NCBI GenBank assembly: GCA_019417045.1
Contig: DXWE01000123.1
Location: forward strand, 1 to 5,179
DNA from: Oscillospiraceae bacterium
GTDB taxonomy: Bacteria; Bacillota; Clostridia; Oscillospirales; Acutalibacteraceae
Length of the DNA: 5,179 nucleotides
Direction: 5' to 3'
The position numbers were made by a program, and so were the translations under genes. Positions 4,509 to 5,179 of this stretch are shown here, piece by piece. Positions within the stretch are counted from its first letter, which is position 1; every line of letters starts with the position of its first letter. Under the pieces are notes generated by a model, which worked only from the letters and a program-made list of their open reading frames with translations, had not been told where the DNA came from and did no database searches.

Positions 4509-5179
4509 TTACCGGATCCGCGCGATCAGCCGGCAGGCGGCCTGCTCGAGCACCGCCCACTTGTCCGGCGCCGAGGACTTGAGCTGCCGGTCGGCCCATG
4601 CGAGCACCTCCAGACTCTCCCGCAGCGAGCGGATGGACAGCCGCTCGCAGTCCCGCGCGGCATTGCGCAGTCGGAACTCGCGGCCGCGATAGGCAAACGA
4701 CGCGCTCAGCGAGTCCGCCCGCGCGTGTCCGAGCTGCGCCACCTTGGCCCGGTACAGATCCGCATATGCCGAGCCGAGCACGCCGAGCACCATCACCGGC
4801 TCCTCCCGCTCGGCGGCCAGCCGCCGCAGGATCTCATACGCCCGCGCATGGCTGCCCTGCAGGATCGCCCGGGACAGGTCAAATACCGACGCCTCCAGCT
4901 GCGGCGCGGTCATCTGCTCCACCTGGCGGACGGTGATCTCCCCGCCGTCCGCCAGCGCGCACAGCTTGTCGAGTTCGTTCATCAGCCGGTAGAGGTCGTC
5001 CCCGCACCGTTCGACCAGGGCTTTTGCCGTGTCGGGAGAGAGCACGCATCCCCGCCGGGCCGCCCCCGCGCACAACAGCTTTTGCAGCTCGGCCGTCGTC
5101 TTGCGGGGGAAACCGACGGCCATCCCCGCCCGTTCCACCGCCGCCAGAAATTTTTTCCATTTCGCGTTCTTCTTCACGT
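4509..5179 (-). CDS. holA: DNA polymerase III subunit delta, C-terminal part (5' truncated by window edge)
   Basis: About 223 residues of HolA are visible, against about 340 for the whole protein. Delta is the clamp-loader subunit that opens the sliding clamp DnaN during replication. The visible part begins in the linker KKNAKWKKFLAAVERAG, just after the N-terminal nucleotide-binding-like domain. It covers domain II, with the helices TTAELQKLLCAGAARRGCVL and ALVERCGDDLYRLMNELDKL followed by EITVRQVEQM, and the helical collar domain III (SVFDLSRAILQGSHARAYEI, then PVMVLGVLGSAYADLYRAKV and RLRNAARDCERLSIRSLRES). The GTG at 5175-5177 is an internal Val codon, not the start. The TAA stop is at 4509-4511. 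The TOPRIM gene follows after 24 bases; in many Firmicutes holA is instead followed by rpsT, which is not seen here. Confidence 0.92.
   Translation of the reverse strand, partial: VKKNAKWKKFLAAVERAGMAVGFPRKTTAELQKLLCAGAARRGCVLSPDTAKALVERCGDDLYRLMNELDKLCALADGGEITVRQVEQMTAPQLEASVFDLSRAILQGSHARAYEILRRLAAEREEPVMVLGVLGSAYADLYRAKVAQLGHARADSLSASFAYRGREFRLRNAARDCERLSIRSLRESLEVLAWADRQLKSSAPDKWAVLEQAACRLIARIR

Overview
The window reads as a piece of a GC-rich Clostridia-type chromosome (Oscillospiraceae/Ruminococcaceae-like). This is inferred from strong purine-rich Shine-Dalgarno sequences, a YtrA-type GntR/ABC operon, a TOPRIM-DUF4093 protein of the RNase M5 type, and a single-chain GltD/GltA-type oxidoreductase. 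The species cannot be named from the sequence.

Layout: (i) 1-1428, plus strand: the 3' part of an NADPH-dependent glutamate-synthase-type flavoprotein, then a closely spaced 96-residue protein of unknown function, closed by a strong intrinsic terminator. (ii) 1491-3446, plus strand: a self-contained three-gene operon with a near-perfect sigma-A promoter, a palindromic operator sitting on its -10 box, a YtrA-family GntR repressor, an ABC ATPase and a six-helix ABC-2-type permease. The two gene junctions are ATGA overlaps, so translation is coupled. The repressor appears to start at a CTG codon, which is the most unusual coding feature here. (iii) 3447-3803: a gene-free stretch between convergent operons. 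About 180 bases of it (3463-3643) are six back-to-back inverted repeats, one with a perfect 20-bp stem. A near-copy of the first hairpin lies about 220 bases further on. (iv) 3804-5179, minus strand: the 3' part of holA (DNA polymerase III delta subunit), followed 24 bases later by a TOPRIM/RNase M5-like gene.

How the genes work together: the GntR protein probably binds its own promoter and controls the ABC exporter, as YtrA-type regulators do in cell-envelope stress or peptide resistance. The flavoprotein belongs to nitrogen or redox metabolism. holA and the TOPRIM gene are housekeeping nucleic-acid genes. No phage, CRISPR, transposase or defence gene is visible. The best candidate for something undescribed is the hairpin array between the convergent operons, followed by the CTG-initiated repressor with its three-half-site operator.
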